Of a stretch of DNA of 14,726 bases, positions 12,181 to 14,726 are shown in pieces. Source of the stretch: Eubacteriaceae bacterium. GTDB taxonomy: Bacteria > Bacillota > Clostridia > Eubacteriales > UBA1433. The DNA is taken from assembly GCA_012797825.1 (NCBI GenBank), contig JAAZOI010000347.1, forward strand, positions 1 to 14,726. The letters run 5' to 3'. The translations under genes were made by a program, and so were the position numbers. Within the stretch, counting starts at the first letter, position 1; each line of letters opens with the position of its first letter. The notes under the pieces are model-generated. The model searched no databases and was not told the origin of the DNA. It saw only the letters and a program-made list of their open reading frames with translations.

Positions 12181-13960
12181 CGTCTTTTTGTTCCTTTATA
12201 ATTTGTATTTTTAACTCATCCAGTTGCTCATCTTCCGCAAATGAAGGAGCTCCTGTCATTAAGCATCCATGATTCTGCGTTTTTGGAAATGCTATTACGT
12301 CCCTTATGTTGTCTGTATCTGTAAGCTGCATTACAAGCCTGTCAAGGCCGTACGCCATACCGCCGTGAGGAGGCGTGCCGTATTTAAACGCTTCAAGCAA
12401 AAATCCGAATTTATCCCACGCTTTTTCTTTTGAAAATCCCATCTGCTCAAACACTTTTTCCTGAACAGACTGCTGATGAATTCTTATGCTTCCTCCTCCT
12501 AATTCTACACCGTTTAATACAATATCATACGCCTTTGCGCGTATTTTATCTATTTTGTCGGTTCCGAATAACGCTATATCCTCATCAAACGGAGCGGTGA
12601 ACGGATGATGCACAGCTGTAAATCTCTTTGCCTCTTCATCATATTCAAACATCGGAAAATCCGTAATCCACACAAACTCAAACCCATGCTTTTCTATTTC
12701 CATTAATTCAGCCATATGCAGGCGCAATTGCCCCAAAGCAGTAGCCGCTATGCTTTCTTTATCGGCAACAAATAAAAGCAAATCCCCGTCACTTGCGTTC
12801 ATTGCTTTTATTATTCCATCTATCTCAGAATCAGTAAAAAACTTCGTTATTGGCGACTGAATTTCGCCTTCCGTCAAACGAATCCACGCGAGCCCTTTAG
12901 CGCCGTACGTTCTAACCACATCCAAAAGTCGGTCAATATCCCTGCGGTTTAATTTTTCACAGCCTTTTACTACATTTATGCCCCGCACGCATCCGCCTTT
13001 TGAAACAACAGATGAAAATACCGAAAAACCGCAGTCTTTAGCGATTTCCGTTATATCGGATATTTTCATATCAAACCTTAGATCCGGTTTGTCTGAACCG
13101 TAAAGTTTCATTGCCGTATCATATGTCATTCTTTTTATAGGTAAACTTACATCAATGTCCAACACTTCTTTAAATACTTTTTTAATAAAAAGCTCGTTTA
13201 CGCCGATAACATCGTCTTCTGTGACAAAACTCATTTCAAAATCAATCTGAGTAAATTCGGGCTGTCTGTCCTGTCTTAAGTCCTCATCGCGGAAACATTT
13301 AGCTATCTGAATATATTTATCAAAACCGCTCACCATCAGCAGCTGCTTAAAAAGCTGCGGAGACTGCGGAAGCGAGAAAAACTTATTAGGCTGAACACGG
13401 CTCGGCACCAAAAAATCTCTTGCGCCTTCGGGAGTGGGTTTGTTTAAAAACGGCGTTTCAATTTCGATAAACCCGTTATCATAAAAAAAGTCTCTTGCTA
13501 ACTTGCAAACTTTATTTCTCTGAATAATTCTTTGCTGCATGCTTGGTTTTCTTAAATCCAGATATCTGTATTTAAGGCGCTTATTTTCGTTAGTTTTATC
13601 ATAATCGTCTATATAAAAAGGAGGGTTTTCGGATTTATTTATAATATTTATCTCCTGTGCGTAAACCTCTATTGTGCCTGTTTTCAGCTTGGGATTAAAA
13701 TTTTCCTCATCTCTTTTTATAATTTGTCCGCTTACCTGTATTAAGTATTCATTCTTAACATTATCGGAAAGTTCAAGCAATTCCTGATTCTTCTCACCGT
13801 TTATAACGACCTGCATAATGCCGCTTATATCGCGCAGCTCAATAAATACTAATTGGCCAAGGCTTCTTTTTTTATTCACCCATCCGGACAGCTTTACCTG
13901 CTGACCTAAATTTGCCTCACTCGGCTCTGCGCACATGTGTGTTCTGTAAATGTTACTCAT
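12173..13960 (-). CDS. aspS: Aspartate--tRNA ligase (bacterial type)
   Basis: A 595-residue class II aminoacyl-tRNA synthetase that charges tRNA-Asp (or tRNA-Asp and tRNA-Asn in non-discriminating forms; not decided here). An N-terminal OB-fold anticodon-binding domain (about 1-105, 'GQQVKLSGWVNKKRSLGQLVFIELRD') is followed by the catalytic core with motif 2 'FRDEDLRQDRQPEFTQIDFE' (about 217-236). The bacterial GAD insertion (about 290-410) is next, then 'GGGSIRIH' and motif 3 'GMAYGLDRLVM' near 525-550. The C-terminal part has 'RDVIAFPKTQNHGCLMTGAP', where QNHG replaces the more usual QSAA-like stretch. The length is normal. The start overlaps the hisS end by 8 bases (ATGAGTAA) and its stop overlaps the rseC start, so the three genes form one translationally coupled operon. 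Confidence 0.96.
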   Translation of the reverse strand: MSNIYRTHMCAEPSEANLGQQVKLSGWVNKKRSLGQLVFIELRDISGIMQVVINGEKNQELLELSDNVKNEYLIQVSGQIIKRDEENFNPKLKTGTIEVYAQEINIINKSENPPFYIDDYDKTNENKRLKYRYLDLRKPSMQQRIIQRNKVCKLARDFFYDNGFIEIETPFLNKPTPEGARDFLVPSRVQPNKFFSLPQSPQLFKQLLMVSGFDKYIQIAKCFRDEDLRQDRQPEFTQIDFEMSFVTEDDVIGVNELFIKKVFKEVLDIDVSLPIKRMTYDTAMKLYGSDKPDLRFDMKISDITEIAKDCGFSVFSSVVSKGGCVRGINVVKGCEKLNRRDIDRLLDVVRTYGAKGLAWIRLTEGEIQSPITKFFTDSEIDGIIKAMNASDGDLLLFVADKESIAATALGQLRLHMAELMEIEKHGFEFVWITDFPMFEYDEEAKRFTAVHHPFTAPFDEDIALFGTDKIDKIRAKAYDIVLNGVELGGGSIRIHQQSVQEKVFEQMGFSKEKAWDKFGFLLEAFKYGTPPHGGMAYGLDRLVMQLTDTDNIRDVIAFPKTQNHGCLMTGAPSFAEDEQLDELKIQIIKEQKDDD

Positions 13961-14726
13961 TCTCTTTTGCTCCCGTATAATTAATAAAAAATTCTTCGAA
14001 ATTATTTATGTCTATTTTTTCCTGATTGCCGGTCTTCATATTTTTTAGTTCCGCATAACCTGAATTAATTTCTTCCTGCCCTAAAATGAGCACATAGTTA
14101 GTATTAAGCTTGTCCGCATATTTCATCTGAGCTTTTAAGCTTCTGTCCATGTAGTCTTTTTCGGCTTTTATTTTATTGTCGCGCAATTTTTTTATAATAG
14201 CGCTTGCTTTCAAATCAGCTTCCATGCCTATAGATGCTATATAAATATCAATTCCTTTATCATCGTCTGTAAGGCTGTCCTGCGCAAGCAGCAAAAGTCT
14301 TTCCAGTCCAAGCCCGAATCCTATACCTGCGGTTTTAGGACCGCCGATTATTTCACTCAGGCCGTCATAGCGTCCTCCGCCGCAGATTGTACTCTGAGCG
14401 CCAACGCTGTCTGATACAAACTCAAATGCGGTTTTTTCATAATAATCAAGTCCTCTTACAATTTTAGGATTGATTTCATACTCAATTCCCATGCTTTGCA
14501 AATACATCTGAACCTGAGCAAAATGTTCTTTGCAGTCATCGCATAAGTAATCAATCATATAAGGCACTCCCGCAAGCGAAGAGATGCATTCTTCGTTTTT
14601 ACAGTCAAGAATACGCATCGGGTTTTTCTCATATCTGTTTTTGCAGTCAAAACATAAGCTGTCCAATCGTGATGATATAAATTCCTTTAATTTTTCATAA
14701 TATTTTTTCCTGCACACACCGCAGCC
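13953..14726 (-). CDS. hisS: Histidine--tRNA ligase, C-terminal part (cut by window edge)
   Basis: The frame is open to the right window edge (257 codons visible plus stop). The GTG at 14717 lies inside the gene and is not the start, since 'GCGVCRKKY' reads through it as in family members. Visible HisRS features are the cysteine-containing insertion ('GCGVC', 'LCFDC', 'DCKNEEC', 'LCDDC'), the HisA motif 'RGLDYYEKTAFEF', 'GGGRYDGL', the class II motif 3 'GIGFGLGLERLLLL', and the C-terminal anticodon-binding domain from 'DIYIASIG' on. The enzyme charges tRNA-His. It is the upstream gene of the hisS-aspS-rseC operon, and its promoter and any T-box leader lie outside the window. Confidence 0.95.
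   Translation of the reverse strand, partial: GCGVCRKKYYEKLKEFISSRLDSLCFDCKNRYEKNPMRILDCKNEECISSLAGVPYMIDYLCDDCKEHFAQVQMYLQSMGIEYEINPKIVRGLDYYEKTAFEFVSDSVGAQSTICGGGRYDGLSEIIGGPKTAGIGFGLGLERLLLLAQDSLTDDDKGIDIYIASIGMEADLKASAIIKKLRDNKIKAEKDYMDRSLKAQMKYADKLNTNYVLILGQEEINSGYAELKNMKTGNQEKIDINNFEEFFINYTGAKENE

Noticed and set aside
1..14726. CRISPR array, transposon, prophage, toxin-antitoxin or defence system
   Set aside because: No regularly spaced repeats, transposase, integrase, terminal inverted repeats or defence-type domains were seen on either strand, and no tRNA or rRNA structure was recognised.

Overview
The window looks like chromosomal DNA from an anaerobic, AT-rich member of the Clostridia (Firmicutes). 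The evidence is low GC, strong AAAGGAG-type ribosome binding sites, rubrerythrin, a der/DUF512 radical SAM/YIEGIA block of the kind found in Clostridia and other spore-formers, and a hisS-aspS operon. There is no sign of phage, plasmid, insertion sequence, CRISPR or RNA genes. The ends of two genes are cut by the window: a cyclase-family hydrolase at the left edge and hisS at the right edge.

Left part (1-6307) is an accessory catabolic and regulatory region. It holds the tail of a cyclase/kynurenine-formamidase-like gene and a LUD-domain (LutC/YkgG-like) gene with its own promoter. Two tandem GntR/FCD regulators follow on the + strand. They converge on a minus-strand operon of an Ldh2-type 2-hydroxyacid (malate/L-lactate-like) dehydrogenase and a sodium:solute symporter. 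A third GntR/FCD regulator is transcribed divergently from that operon across an intergenic region rich in repeats. The simplest reading is Na+-coupled uptake of a small carboxylate, its NAD(P)-linked oxidation or reduction, and control by ligand-sensing FCD repressors. The substrate cannot be read from the sequence.

Middle part (6317-10728, all minus strand) runs YIEGIA membrane protein -> small YIEGIA-associated protein -> PDZ/radical SAM/DUF512 protein -> Der GTPase, with overlaps or gaps of 16 nt or less, followed by rubrerythrin with a probable promoter of its own. Der acts in 50S ribosomal subunit assembly. The other three proteins are conserved but poorly understood. Rubrerythrin is a peroxide-detoxifying protein.

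Right part (10729-14726) holds a fourth GntR/FCD regulator on the + strand, a bidirectional terminator, and the minus-strand operon hisS-aspS-rseC, in which each junction overlaps by 8 nt.

The most unusual aspects are four related GntR/FCD regulators within about 10.5 kb, two of them with substitutions of conserved recognition-helix arginines, and a recurring ATAGCC(C/G)TAAG element in the dehydrogenase/regulator intergenic region. I saw no convincing wholly new system. The regulator family with its dehydrogenase/symporter operon is the best candidate for follow-up.
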